The notes beneath the pieces are model-generated. The model had not been told where the DNA came from. It searched no databases and saw nothing but the letters and a program-made list of their open reading frames with translations. Below are positions 36,031-45,166 of a DNA stretch of 64,000 nt, in pieces. Source of the stretch: an uncultured Fodinibius sp. (GTDB taxonomy: Bacteria; Bacteroidota; Rhodothermia; Balneolales; Balneolaceae); the NCBI GenBank assembly GCA_913056455.1, contig CAJXMJ010000003.1, positions 124,001 to 188,000 on the forward strand, given 5' to 3'. The translations under genes were made by a program, and so were the position numbers. The number at the start of each line of letters is the position of its first letter. Position 1 is the first letter of the stretch.

Positions 36031-36968
36031 AATGATGTCACTTTTTCTCGGAATTGATGGGTGGCAAGATTAATCCACTCGGGATGCTTTTCTTTTCGGA
36101 ATAGTGAGGGGTGAATGATCTCAGCCAAGATACGAGCTGAATCTACAAGGCGAGGTCCCGGACGGTTGAAATAATGATCACCGTCAGCAATGTATACCTG
36201 TTTATTTTGGACAGCATGCAGTTGCTCCCATCCATTACGAGAGGTAAGTTCCGAAACCCCTGAGAGGGTCTGTTCAATAGAATAGCCGCAGGGTATGATC
36301 GTGATGATATCCGGATTGAGTCGTTTTATCTTCTTCCAAGATATTTCGGGAGAATGTTCTCCCGATTCAGATCCAACCGGAATGCCTCCCGCAACTAGAA
36401 CCAGCTCGGGAATCCAGTTTCCGGCCGTCATCAGTGGATCCATCCATTCAATAGAAAGCACCTTCGGGGGTGTAAGTTCAATGGTTTTCTGCTGGATGCT
36501 CTGCAGCTCCGATTTCATGCGACTGGTAAGTTCTTCGGCTGCTTCTTGGGCATCAATGGCCTCAGCTATTGTTCGGATCGACTGTACCCAGCTTGACAAG
36601 TCAGTGGGTGATACCGAAACCACGTCTACATCGCTGTCCAACGTTGATTGCACCGCCGATTGAACCTCATCAAACGAAGCTGCACACACCTCGCAGTGGT
36701 CTTGCGTTAAAATGATATCAGGGTTCAAGGTTTTTAGCTGATCTTCATCCACGCGATACACGGACAAGCCTTCCTGCAAAAGGGCCTTCACCCGCTGGTC
36801 AATTGCATAGCTGTTACCGTCGGGATTGAATTTTAGTTCGGTACAGGAGGGGAGTGAGGTAATTCCATCAGGATAATTACACTCATGAGAACGGCCGACG
36901 AGCTCATCCTTTTTGCCGAGAGAAGTGACGATTTCAGTAGTGCTGGGCAAAAGGGAAACGATTCGCAT
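36027..36968 (-). CDS. cobalamin-binding protein, BtuF-like, without signal peptide
   Basis: The 313-residue product belongs to the periplasmic corrinoid/siderophore-binding family. It begins directly with the mature-type strand R-I-V-S-L-L-P-S-T-T-E-I. The segments L-V-G-R-S-H-E-C-N-Y-P and T-Q-D-H-C-E-V-C-A mark the cytosolic subgroup with conserved Cys. There is no hydrophobic signal, so the protein may act in the cytoplasm or be anchored differently. The ATG at 36968 is preferred over a TTG two codons upstream. It is first in an operon with the SDR and Nudix genes. Confidence 0.82.
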   Translation of the reverse strand: MRIVSLLPSTTEIVTSLGKKDELVGRSHECNYPDGITSLPSCTELKFNPDGNSYAIDQRVKALLQEGLSVYRVDEDQLKTLNPDIILTQDHCEVCAASFDEVQSAVQSTLDSDVDVVSVSPTDLSSWVQSIRTIAEAIDAQEAAEELTSRMKSELQSIQQKTIELTPPKVLSIEWMDPLMTAGNWIPELVLVAGGIPVGSESGEHSPEISWKKIKRLNPDIITIIPCGYSIEQTLSGVSELTSRNGWEQLHAVQNKQVYIADGDHYFNRPGPRLVDSARILAEIIHPSLFRKEKHPEWINLATHQFREKVTSL

Positions 36969-37149
36969 ATTCAAATAGTTGTTTGCGGTATCAGTTAGTT
37001 AAATATCCCAAAATAAAATAGGGAATTTTAGTTATTCCAAATGCTGTCTGAGGTAAATTTTAAGATCAAATATTTAAGGCATTGAACTATTTGGAGAAAT
37101 TTGTCTATATTCCGTTTCTATTTTTGAATATTATTTATTTCAAAGCGTT

Positions 37150-37563
37150 TTGATCACTCTTAAAAAAACATATCAATTTGCAGCGGTTGTTACACTGTTG
37201 TTTCTTGCAAGCAATATTCTGTTGCCTGCTGGAGCAGCAGCCGTAAACTTAACCTGCGATATGGATAAGGAAGTGCATAACGTACGCGATTGTTGTGAAG
37301 CTTCCGAAACAATGCATGACAATTGGTCGAATGATGTTGATGATTGCCTGAGTTTATCGTACTGTGAGCAGGCCGTTGATGGTGAACAATCGGATGTTCC
37401 AGCGATATTACAGCATAAAATTACTATTGTTGCTGTAGATTTAGCTAATAGATTCGATATTTCTTTGTTGGATGATGAAGAGCCTGAAATATTCGAGGAT
37501 CAATTTGTCCAGCAACAACACACTCTTCCCCTCTTTTTGCTGAACAGCGTTTTTCTGAATTAG
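37150..37563 (+). CDS. small exported Cys-rich protein before the RND operon
   Basis: The 137-residue protein starts at a TTG and has a hydrophobic export segment (about 12-30). Cys residues follow in the patterns C-D-M-D-K-E, D-C-C-E and D-D-C-L-S-L-S-Y-C, spaced over residues 36-72. I do not recognise a named family. Placed directly upstream of a heavy-metal efflux operon, it could bind metal in the periplasm, but this is inference. The start codon is uncertain: no ATG is in frame before the hydrophobic segment. Confidence 0.62.
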   Translation: MITLKKTYQFAAVVTLLFLASNILLPAGAAAVNLTCDMDKEVHNVRDCCEASETMHDNWSNDVDDCLSLSYCEQAVDGEQSDVPAILQHKITIVAVDLANRFDISLLDDEEPEIFEDQFVQQQHTLPLFLLNSVFLN

Positions 37564-37612
37564 CGATTACCCCTCTCTTTCTTAGCCTGCATTTCATTTC
37601 AGGCAATAATCT

Positions 37613-37666
37613 TACGCAATACGCAATACGCACTAAGCAATAATTTAAGCGTATTTGTATTGCGTA
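37613..37666. repeat. TACGCAA heptamer tandem with inverted copy
   Basis: Three tandem copies of TACGCAA (37613-37632, the last one truncated) are followed by an inverted copy GTATTGCGTA (37657-37666). The element lies between the Cys-rich gene and the CusA-like gene. The tandem and inverted copies can pair. Similar ATTGCGTA strings occur as short intergenic repeats in related bacteria (recollection, not checked). Confidence 0.7.
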
Positions 37667-37708
37667 TTTCTACTCATTCCACTGATCAAATAATTCATCG
37701 CTAATTCA

Positions 37709-40700
37709 ATGCTCGACAAAACCATACGTTTCTTTCTTGAAAACAAATTAATCGCCGTTCTATTATTGTTAGGAATGGTTGTTTGGGGGATTACCGTTGC
37801 TCCTTTTTCCTGGGATATCGACATGCTGCCTCAAGATCCTGTAGCGGTCGATGCTATCCCTAACCTGGGGCAAAATAAGCAAATTGTATACACCTCATGG
37901 CCGGGGCGTTCCCCCCAAGATGTAGAAGATCAGATTACCTATCCGCTTACTACACAACTGCTTACTGTGCCCGGTGTTAAAACAGTGCGAAGCAGTTCTA
38001 TGATGGGTACTTCAAGCATTTACGTCATTTTTGAAGAGGACGTAGATTTCTATTGGAGCCGTTCGCGAATTCTCGAAAAATTAAACTCTCTGCCGTCGGG
38101 AACGCTGCCACAGGGCGTGCAGCCATCACTGGGGCCCGATGCCACAGGGCTGGGTCAAATTTTCTGGTATACGCTCGAAGGACGGGATAGTAAAGGAAAT
38201 GCTACCGGAGGATGGGATCTGCAGGAGCTGCGAAGTATCCAGGATTTCTATGTCGGATACGGCTTGTCTGCCGTTGAGGGGGTAGCAGAAGTGGCGCCAA
38301 TCGGCGGATATGTCAGCGAATACCAGGTGGATGTGGATCCGGAAAAGATGCAGGAGTATGGTATTGCTATGTCAGAAATATTCAAGGCCGTGAAAGAAAG
38401 CAACGCTGAAGTTGGGGCGCGAACTATTGAAATGAATAACGTGGAGTACCTGGTGCGAGGACTTGGATATATCAAAAGTATTGAAGACCTCGAGCAGGCA
38501 GTGGTAAAAGTGGTTGACAATATACCTGTTCGAATCAGCGAAATTGCGAATGTCAGTCGCGGACCTTCACTGCGGCGCGGTGCTCTTGACAAAGGTGGGG
38601 CCGAAGTGGTTGGAGCCGTTGTTACGGCCCGCGAAGGTGCGAATCCTATGCAGGTGATTGAAAATGTGAAGGCGAAAATAAAGGAAATTGAGCCGGGACT
38701 TCCTTCGAAAACGTTAGCTAATGGTACAGAGTCACAGGTTTCAATTGTTCCTTTTTATGATCGCAGTACGCTCATTCAGGAAACGCTCGGCACACTTGAA
38801 GAAGCGCTTTCACTTGAGGTGCTGATTACTATCATTGTGATTGTGGTGATGGTACTGAATTTACGGACGTCCATTCTTATTTCTGGGATGCTTCCTGTTG
38901 CTGTATTGATGACCTTTATCGCAATGAAGTTGGCCGGGGTGGATGCTAACATTGTATCCCTCTCGGGAATAGCCATTGCCATCGGTACCATCGTGGATAT
39001 GGGGATTGTGCTGTCGGAAAATATGCTGCAGCATATGAATCGGGCTGACCCGGAAGAGTCGCTGCTCGAGGTTATTTACCGAGCATCCAGCGAGGTGGCG
39101 CATGCTATTATTACGGCGATTACGATGACTATTGTCAGTTTTCTGCCGGTGTTCACTATGGTAGCAGCGGAGGGTAAGCTGTTTCGACCCCTGGCATTCA
39201 CAAAGACCTTTGCCCTTGTGGCAGCGATTATTATTGTGATTACGCTCATTCCGCCTTTTGCCCACTGGTTTTTCTCCATCAAGATTAAGAAACGACCTAT
39301 TCGCATAGTTTGGAATAGCTTGTTAATTGTAGGGGGAGTATTTATCGCAGCCAGTTTTGTGGCTTGGGCCGGTATCGTACTGGTAGGTTTCGGATTGATC
39401 AATGGTGCATCATTATTTATTAATGATAAGCGGTACCAACTTTGGCTACCCAGATTAAATATGGGCTTGATTGTTTTAGCAGTTAGTTGGTTGCTAACAA
39501 GTGAATGGCTTCCCTTGGGACCCGGCGTTTCATTTGCCGGTAATTTTATTACGGTGGGGCTACTTCTTACCGTTATTATGGGCAGTTTTTGGCTGGTGAT
39601 CTATTATTATCGTCCTATTTTGGATTGGTGTTTGACCAATAAAAAACTCTTTCTCTCAATTCCAACATCCCTTGTCGTATTGTCAATGGTTATCTGGCTT
39701 GGATTCTCGGGGGTATTCGGTTTTATCTCCAGTGGATTTAACTCAGTTGGTCTCGATATTGAAGAAACATCTGTATGGCAGGCGGCCGAGTCTACATTCC
39801 CGGGGTTGGGCGAAGAATTTATGCCACCGCTGGATGAGGGTTCATTTTTGTTGATGCCGACGACGATGCCTCATGCCGGTATTGAAGAGGCCAAGGATGT
39901 CATGCAAAAGTTGGATATGCGTGTGTCTTCCATCCCCGAGGTTAAAACGGTTGTTGGTAAAATGGGGCGTACCGAATCGGCTTTGGATCCTGCTCCTATT
40001 TCTATGTTTGAGAATATCATTACTTATAAAACGGAGTATAAGACCGATGAAAATGGGCATCGGGTGCGATTTCGTACAGATTCCCGGGGTGATTTCGTCC
40101 GCAATGACAGTGGAGAACTTATTCCCGATCCCGATGGTCAATATTATCGACAATGGCGCGATCACATTAAGTCGCCCGATGATATTTGGGATGAGATTGT
40201 ACAAGCTGCTGATATTCCGGGGACGACATCGGCTCCCAAGCTGCAGCCAATTCAAACGCGTCAGATTATGTTACAATCGGGCATGCGTGCTCCGATGGGT
40301 ATCAAGGTCAAGGGATCAGATCTACAAACAATAGAGAATTTTGGGCTTCGCCTTGAGGAAGAGCTTAAGCAGGTTCCGAGCATCAAGCCATCGTCGGTTT
40401 TTGCAGATCGCATTGTGGGAAAACCCTATCTGGAAATCGATGTCAAAAGAGAAAAGATAGCTCGCTATGGATTGTCAATGCAGGATGTGCAACATTACCT
40501 GGAGGTAGCTCTGGGCGGCATTCAGCTCACGAACACGGTAGAGGGACGAGAACGATATCCTGTGCGGGTGCGCTATGCGAGGGAGCAGCGTGACGATCCG
40601 GAGAAGATCAAACGGATGCTCGTGCCTACAGGAACAGGATCGCAAGTTCCGTTGGAACAGCTGGCAGAGATTCGTTACCGGCAAGGGCCACAGGCGATTA

Positions 40701-41482
40701 AAAGTGAGGATACATTTTTAGTGGGATATGTAATCTTTGACAGCGAGGATTCTGTGGCTGAGGTTGATGCGGTTGAGAATGCGCAAAATTATTTGGATGA
40801 GCAGATCGATGCCGGAAACCTAACAGTACCGTCAGGGATTAGTTACGAGTTTGCCGGCAACTACGAAAATCAGGTACGTGCCTCAAAGCGTCTGTCCATT
40901 ATTTTACCTATAGCTCTGCTGATGATCTTCTTGATCATCTACTTCCAGTTTAAGTCAGTGCCCACCTCTATGATGATTTTTAGCAGTATCTTTGTGGCTT
41001 GGGCCGGAGGATTTATTCTGGTCTGGCTCTACGGACAGCCATGGTTCATGGATTTTAACATGTTTGGAACAAATATGCGTGAGCTATTCCAGATGGGAAC
41101 TGTAAACCTGAGTATCGCTGTGTGGGTCGGGTTTATTGCGCTCTTCGGTATTGCGGCCGAGGGGGGAGTGGTTATGGCTACCTATTTGGATCAGGTGTTC
41201 GACCGTGACAATCCCGGAACCCTGCAGGAGATAAAGTCGGCCGTAGAAGAGGCCGCCGGCCGACGAATACGTCCCACTATGATGACTACCGCAACTACAA
41301 TTTTGGCCTTAATCCCTGTGCTAACTTCTACTGGCCGTGGTGCAGACATTATGGTGCCGATGGCAATCCCCAGCGTGGGCGGGATGTTCTTGCAAATTAT
41401 TACCCTGTTTGTGGTGCCGGTGCTCTATGCCATGTGGCAAGAGTGGAGGTTGAAACGTCAGTTAGAAAGCAGTGAGGTTTAA
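37709..41482 (+). CDS. cusA: CusA/CzcA-family heavy-metal efflux RND pump (long form)
   Basis: This inner-membrane proton-driven pump exports metal ions, most likely Cu(I)/Ag(I), through the adaptor and outer-membrane channel encoded next. The 1257-residue product has the RND layout. Helix 4 carries the proton-relay region I-V-D-M-G-I-V-L-S-E-N. The porter-domain D-E-G-S-F-L-L-M-P-T-T-M segment is also present. It is about 200 residues longer than E. coli CusA: extra hydrophobic helices at about 525-690 and a polar insert near 770-840. The metal specificity is inferred from the CusB-like adaptor. Confidence 0.93.
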   Translation: MLDKTIRFFLENKLIAVLLLLGMVVWGITVAPFSWDIDMLPQDPVAVDAIPNLGQNKQIVYTSWPGRSPQDVEDQITYPLTTQLLTVPGVKTVRSSSMMGTSSIYVIFEEDVDFYWSRSRILEKLNSLPSGTLPQGVQPSLGPDATGLGQIFWYTLEGRDSKGNATGGWDLQELRSIQDFYVGYGLSAVEGVAEVAPIGGYVSEYQVDVDPEKMQEYGIAMSEIFKAVKESNAEVGARTIEMNNVEYLVRGLGYIKSIEDLEQAVVKVVDNIPVRISEIANVSRGPSLRRGALDKGGAEVVGAVVTAREGANPMQVIENVKAKIKEIEPGLPSKTLANGTESQVSIVPFYDRSTLIQETLGTLEEALSLEVLITIIVIVVMVLNLRTSILISGMLPVAVLMTFIAMKLAGVDANIVSLSGIAIAIGTIVDMGIVLSENMLQHMNRADPEESLLEVIYRASSEVAHAIITAITMTIVSFLPVFTMVAAEGKLFRPLAFTKTFALVAAIIIVITLIPPFAHWFFSIKIKKRPIRIVWNSLLIVGGVFIAASFVAWAGIVLVGFGLINGASLFINDKRYQLWLPRLNMGLIVLAVSWLLTSEWLPLGPGVSFAGNFITVGLLLTVIMGSFWLVIYYYRPILDWCLTNKKLFLSIPTSLVVLSMVIWLGFSGVFGFISSGFNSVGLDIEETSVWQAAESTFPGLGEEFMPPLDEGSFLLMPTTMPHAGIEEAKDVMQKLDMRVSSIPEVKTVVGKMGRTESALDPAPISMFENIITYKTEYKTDENGHRVRFRTDSRGDFVRNDSGELIPDPDGQYYRQWRDHIKSPDDIWDEIVQAADIPGTTSAPKLQPIQTRQIMLQSGMRAPMGIKVKGSDLQTIENFGLRLEEELKQVPSIKPSSVFADRIVGKPYLEIDVKREKIARYGLSMQDVQHYLEVALGGIQLTNTVEGRERYPVRVRYAREQRDDPEKIKRMLVPTGTGSQVPLEQLAEIRYRQGPQAIKSEDTFLVGYVIFDSEDSVAEVDAVENAQNYLDEQIDAGNLTVPSGISYEFAGNYENQVRASKRLSIILPIALLMIFLIIYFQFKSVPTSMMIFSSIFVAWAGGFILVWLYGQPWFMDFNMFGTNMRELFQMGTVNLSIAVWVGFIALFGIAAEGGVVMATYLDQVFDRDNPGTLQEIKSAVEEAAGRRIRPTMMTTATTILALIPVLTSTGRGADIMVPMAIPSVGGMFLQIITLFVVPVLYAMWQEWRLKRQLESSEV

Positions 41483-41483
41483 A

Positions 41484-42890
41484 ATGATAATTCCTAAGAG
41501 ATTCAAAATGATGAAGTTTGTTGAGATTCCAACAGTATCAAACTTATTCCAAAGTAGGACATCAAAACGAGATATTATTGCTATTAAGTCCCCTTTTGAA
41601 GGGGGTTTAAGGGGGGTAATCATATTTTTGATATTTATGATTACTCCATTCTTTGTGATGGGTCAACAGGCAGATACAACTGATGCTCAGATTGATCAGT
41701 ATCTACGAGAGGCCGCTCAAAACAATCCCGAGCTTAAGGCACAGTACCGGCAGTATTTGTCGGCCTTGCAGGAATCGCCCCAGGTAAGTACACTGCCCGA
41801 TCCTGAATTGGCTTTTGGATATTTTATTAATCCGATAGAGACTCGGGTTGGTCCCCAACAGGCACGATTTGGAATTACACAGATGTTCCCCTGGTTTGGC
41901 ACCCTGAACGCCCGTGGTAATGCGGCAACTGAAAAAGCCCAGGCAAAATTTGAGGCATTTCAGGATGTGCGAAATAAATTATTCTATAATGTGCAAAAGA
42001 GTTGGTACAACCTTTACAGAATTGAGGAGTCTATCCGCATTGTGCAGGAGAATATTGAGCTTTTGGATATTTACGAATCGCTGGCTACGCAGAAATACGA
42101 GACCAACCAAGTTGGTCAGGCCGATGTACTGCGGGTACAAATCGAAAAAGAGGATCTAAAATCTCGGCTCGAGCTTCAAAAAGATAATAAAGAGGTTGCA
42201 ATACAGGAGTTTAATGAGCTGCTCAATCGCTCTGCACATACAAAAGTTCAAACACCTGATAGCCTGGATAGCACAATACTACAAAAGTCATCTAAGGAGC
42301 TTCAACAGATTGTAGTACAGAAGAATCCAACACTTGAGAAAATGCATTTTGAGGCAGCCTCGGCACGCAGCTCAATCAGGGCTGCCCAAAAAGAGGGTAT
42401 GCCCAAATTTGGAGTTGGGGTTGATTATATGATAACGGGTGAACGTGATATGTCACTGACGGATAATGGTAGGGATGCTCTTCTTGCTCGCATAGGTATT
42501 CAGATACCGTTGTATCGTAAAAAGTACCGGGCAAAAGAAAAGCAGGCTCATATCCAATTGCGTACTGTCCAAGATCGCCGACAGGCGGCAGAAAATCGAT
42601 TGTTGACCCAGCTCAATCAGGCGCTGCGTGACTATCGTGATGGTCAGCGCCGTCTGAATCTTTATAAGGATATCCAAATACAGCGTACCCAGCAGACCAT
42701 CGATATTTTGACCGAACAGTATGGTACGGCGGCTACGGATTTTGAAGAGTTGTTGCGACTTCAGCGCAAACTGTTGGATTACGAACTTGCTCAACAGCAG
42801 GCCTTGGTGGATTTAAATACAGCGGTTGCACGCATCGAGTATTTGTATGGCAAGCATAATACCAACCCCAAAGAAATTGAACTGGAGTAG
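41484..42890 (+). CDS. TolC-family outer-membrane efflux channel
   Basis: The 468-residue product is the outer-membrane factor of the efflux system. It has two repeated outer-membrane-efflux domains with long alpha-helical hairpins: S-W-Y-N-L-Y-R-I near 170 and A-L-R-D-Y-R-D-G-Q-R-R-L near 380. The G-I-T-Q-M-F-P-W-F-G segment is typical of CusC/CzcC-like proteins. The ATG at 41484 overlaps nothing; a GTG at 41472 is also open, and ATGs near 41508 are possible. The N-terminal 45 residues are unusual because part is encoded by a repeat (41589-41618). A signal-like stretch follows, ending M-G-Q near 61. Confidence 0.88.
   Translation: MIIPKRFKMMKFVEIPTVSNLFQSRTSKRDIIAIKSPFEGGLRGVIIFLIFMITPFFVMGQQADTTDAQIDQYLREAAQNNPELKAQYRQYLSALQESPQVSTLPDPELAFGYFINPIETRVGPQQARFGITQMFPWFGTLNARGNAATEKAQAKFEAFQDVRNKLFYNVQKSWYNLYRIEESIRIVQENIELLDIYESLATQKYETNQVGQADVLRVQIEKEDLKSRLELQKDNKEVAIQEFNELLNRSAHTKVQTPDSLDSTILQKSSKELQQIVVQKNPTLEKMHFEAASARSSIRAAQKEGMPKFGVGVDYMITGERDMSLTDNGRDALLARIGIQIPLYRKKYRAKEKQAHIQLRTVQDRRQAAENRLLTQLNQALRDYRDGQRRLNLYKDIQIQRTQQTIDILTEQYGTAATDFEELLRLQRKLLDYELAQQQALVDLNTAVARIEYLYGKHNTNPKEIELE
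41589..41618. repeat. CCCCTTTTGAAGGGGG repeat unit inside the TolC reading frame
   Basis: The sequence around 41589-41618 has a C-run, TTTTGAA, a G-run, TTTAA and a second G-run. It is translated as S-P-F-E-G-G-L-R-G-V. This string is the usual translation of a short intergenic repeat seen in Bacteroidota-like genomes (recollection). It lies just before the hydrophobic signal of the channel protein. Confidence 0.6.
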
Positions 42891-42959
42891 CGAAGTAAAA
42901 TGGCTCTCATTGTTGCTCCCATCACACGATTTATTATTTAATACTAAATATCAAACATC

Positions 42960-44315
42960 ATGAAATCACTTAATTTTAAACAAATTGGAAAAACAACCGG
43001 AATATTAGCCGCAGGACTCTTGTTGGGTTGGTTGTTTTTTGGCGGAGCCTCTCCCGATCAGTCGAAAAATATGGATGAGCATATTGAAGAAGCTCATACC
43101 AATGACCAGGGTGAAATTATGTATACGTGCAGTATGCATCCCAATGTAAGACAATCAGAGCCGGGCAACTGTCCCATTTGTGGAATGGAGCTTATTCCGG
43201 CTGGTGAGACGGACTCTGGGAGTAGTGCCGGAACCGGTGATTATGAATTAAAAATGACCGAGGCAGCCGCCCGACTGGCGGAAGTTCAGACTACAAAAGT
43301 CGTTAAAGATATAGCAGTTAAAAAGGTGCGCATGCCCGGAAAAATTGCGGTTGATGAGCGGCTCGTGTCAAATGTGACGGCCCATTTCCCCGGTCGTATT
43401 ACTCAGCTCTATGTGGATTACAAGGGGGCCCGAATACAGAAGGGAGAACGCCTGGCTTCAATCTATTCTCCACAACTCTTATCGGCTCAGCGCGAACTCC
43501 TCGAAACCAGGAAACACAAAGAAAGTAATGAATCGTTGTATAAGTCGACTCGTCGCAAGTTGGAACTTTGGGAGCTTCCTGAAGAAGAGATCCAGAAGAT
43601 CGAACGTAGTGGTGAGGTAATTAATGAGCTCGATATCGTATCGCCGGCCGAGGGGTACGTGCTGAAACGGAATGTCTCGGAACAGGATCACGTGATGGAA
43701 GGTACCGTCATGTATGAAATTGCGAACCTTTCAACAGTTTGGGTGACCTTCGAGGCCTATGAACACGATTTGGCCGGGTTGTCAGAAGGCGACGATGTAT
43801 TATTTACGGTAGAAGCTTATCCGGGCAAAACATTTGAAGCCGAGATTACCTATATCGATCCTACGCTAGATCCGCAGTCGCGAACAGCAACTGTTCGGGT
43901 AGAGACTCCGAACCCTGAGAGGCGGTTGAAGCCGCAGATGCTCGCAGAAGGCGTCATCTCATCAGAAATTTCAGGTGGCAAAGAGCAGACGCTTATCCCA
44001 AGATCGGCAGTACTGTGGACGGGCGAACGCTCGGTGGTTTACGTGCAAAAGCCTAACACTGAACAGCCGACGTTTGAGTTTCGGGAGGTTGAGCTTGGTC
44101 CACGGGTTGGTGATCAGTATGTGGTTAAATCCGGAGTTGAAGAAGGAGAAGAGGTTGTCACGAAAGGTAACTTCAAAATTGACAGTGCTGCACAGTTAGC
44201 TGGAAAAGCCAGTATGATGAATAAAAATCCGGATGGGAGTAAACCTGCGGGACATAATCACGGTTCCATGGAAGAGACAAATGAGCAAGATGAGCATATG
44301 AATATGGACCAATAA
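42960..44315 (+). CDS. cusB: CusB-like RND adaptor with heavy-metal-binding domain
   Basis: This is the periplasmic membrane-fusion adaptor linking the pump to the TolC-like channel. The 451-residue product has a membrane anchor (about 12-30) and a small heavy-metal-binding domain, Y-T-C-S-M-H-P-N-V then C-P-I-C-G-M-E-L, at about 51-75. The adaptor body carries a lipoyl-like segment and beta-barrel. The tail is rich in His and Met (G-H-N-H-G-S-M then H-M-N-M). The Met/His-rich parts favour Cu or Ag. Its gene follows cusA and the TolC gene, 69 bases after the latter, completing the A-C-B order. Confidence 0.93.
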   Translation: MKSLNFKQIGKTTGILAAGLLLGWLFFGGASPDQSKNMDEHIEEAHTNDQGEIMYTCSMHPNVRQSEPGNCPICGMELIPAGETDSGSSAGTGDYELKMTEAAARLAEVQTTKVVKDIAVKKVRMPGKIAVDERLVSNVTAHFPGRITQLYVDYKGARIQKGERLASIYSPQLLSAQRELLETRKHKESNESLYKSTRRKLELWELPEEEIQKIERSGEVINELDIVSPAEGYVLKRNVSEQDHVMEGTVMYEIANLSTVWVTFEAYEHDLAGLSEGDDVLFTVEAYPGKTFEAEITYIDPTLDPQSRTATVRVETPNPERRLKPQMLAEGVISSEISGGKEQTLIPRSAVLWTGERSVVYVQKPNTEQPTFEFREVELGPRVGDQYVVKSGVEEGEEVVTKGNFKIDSAAQLAGKASMMNKNPDGSKPAGHNHGSMEETNEQDEHMNMDQ

Positions 44316-44619
44316 AATATTAGAATGTGTGTTTTATATCCGGAATACAAGTCATTTTTGTATTTCAGCAGTGAAACCGAGATTAACACTGGAAATATCA
44401 AAATACTGTAGAATTGATTTTATAATGTAAATAGAGGCTTAAAATAGAATATCATTCGAAAGTATGCGTTGCCTGTTTGAAAGCCATTACGTTTAGGGAA
44501 TAATTTGAAACTCAACATATGAGTTGGGCGGTTATTTTATTTCGGAATAAATAATCTCTATCTTATTAGGGCTTAATTCAAAGCAAGATCTATTTAATTT
44601 TAAATCACTCAATTATTTT
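44316..44619 (+). other. 304-base spacer without recognised gene
   Basis: No open frame with coding character is visible. An imperfect AATACAA/TTGTATT pairing at 44344-44364 has no T tract. The region is AT-rich and probably carries the promoter of the DUF4168 gene. Confidence 0.4.
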
Positions 44620-45108
44620 ATGAAGTTTTTTAAACAATCCGCGGCTTTTGTACTTGGTTTTTTATTAATGGCCGGTTCGGTTTTTGCGCAAGGAAATCCT
44701 ATGCAGCAGAAAATGCAGCAAGCACAGCCAGATAGTATTACCAATGAAGAGCTGAAAAAATTCGCCTCTGTCACCAGTGATGTTAATGAAAAAATTGATG
44801 CCGAGATAGTCTCGTTACTAGCTGACAAAGAAATGGATCCCGAGCGGTTTCAAGAAATTATGATGAAGCAAAGAAATCCTCGAACTGATTCTGCGGATGT
44901 TACTGAACAAGAGCAGAAAACGATTGATGAAGTTCAGCCGAAACTGATGAAAGTTCAGCAAAAAGAAATTATGAACGCAATGGAGAAAAACGGACTCCAG
45001 CCTCAGCGTTTTCAAGCAATTGTAAAGGCCTTGCAATCAAATCCTGAGGTCGTTAAGCGCTATCGGAAAATCACACAAGAACAGCAGCAAAAAAGCGGTC
45101 AGAACTAA
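44620..45108 (+). CDS. exported DUF4168-domain protein
   Basis: The 162-residue protein has a signal peptide ending V-F-A-Q near residue 24. The mature part is helical and rich in Gln/Lys/Met. It has two repeated helical motifs with E-R-F-Q-E-I-M and Q-R-F-Q-A-I-V near 76 and 129. This is the pattern of DUF4168, a periplasmic helical family of unknown function. It is the gene nearest the metal-efflux operon on the same strand, but there is no overlap, so co-expression is unclear. Confidence 0.8.
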   Translation: MKFFKQSAAFVLGFLLMAGSVFAQGNPMQQKMQQAQPDSITNEELKKFASVTSDVNEKIDAEIVSLLADKEMDPERFQEIMMKQRNPRTDSADVTEQEQKTIDEVQPKLMKVQQKEIMNAMEKNGLQPQRFQAIVKALQSNPEVVKRYRKITQEQQQKSGQN

Positions 45109-45131
45109 CGCTCTTTGTTGAGATTCTTTTA

Positions 45132-45166
45132 AAGCCTGTTTCGCTCAGCGAGACAGGCTTTTTTAT
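45132..45166 (+). terminator. rho-independent terminator after DUF4168 gene
   Basis: The stem AAGCCTGT (45132-45139) pairs with ACAGGCTT (45153-45160). An inner TCGC/GCGA pairing extends it, and a run of T residues follows. It overlaps the last bases of the convergent glycosylase gene. Confidence 0.85.
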
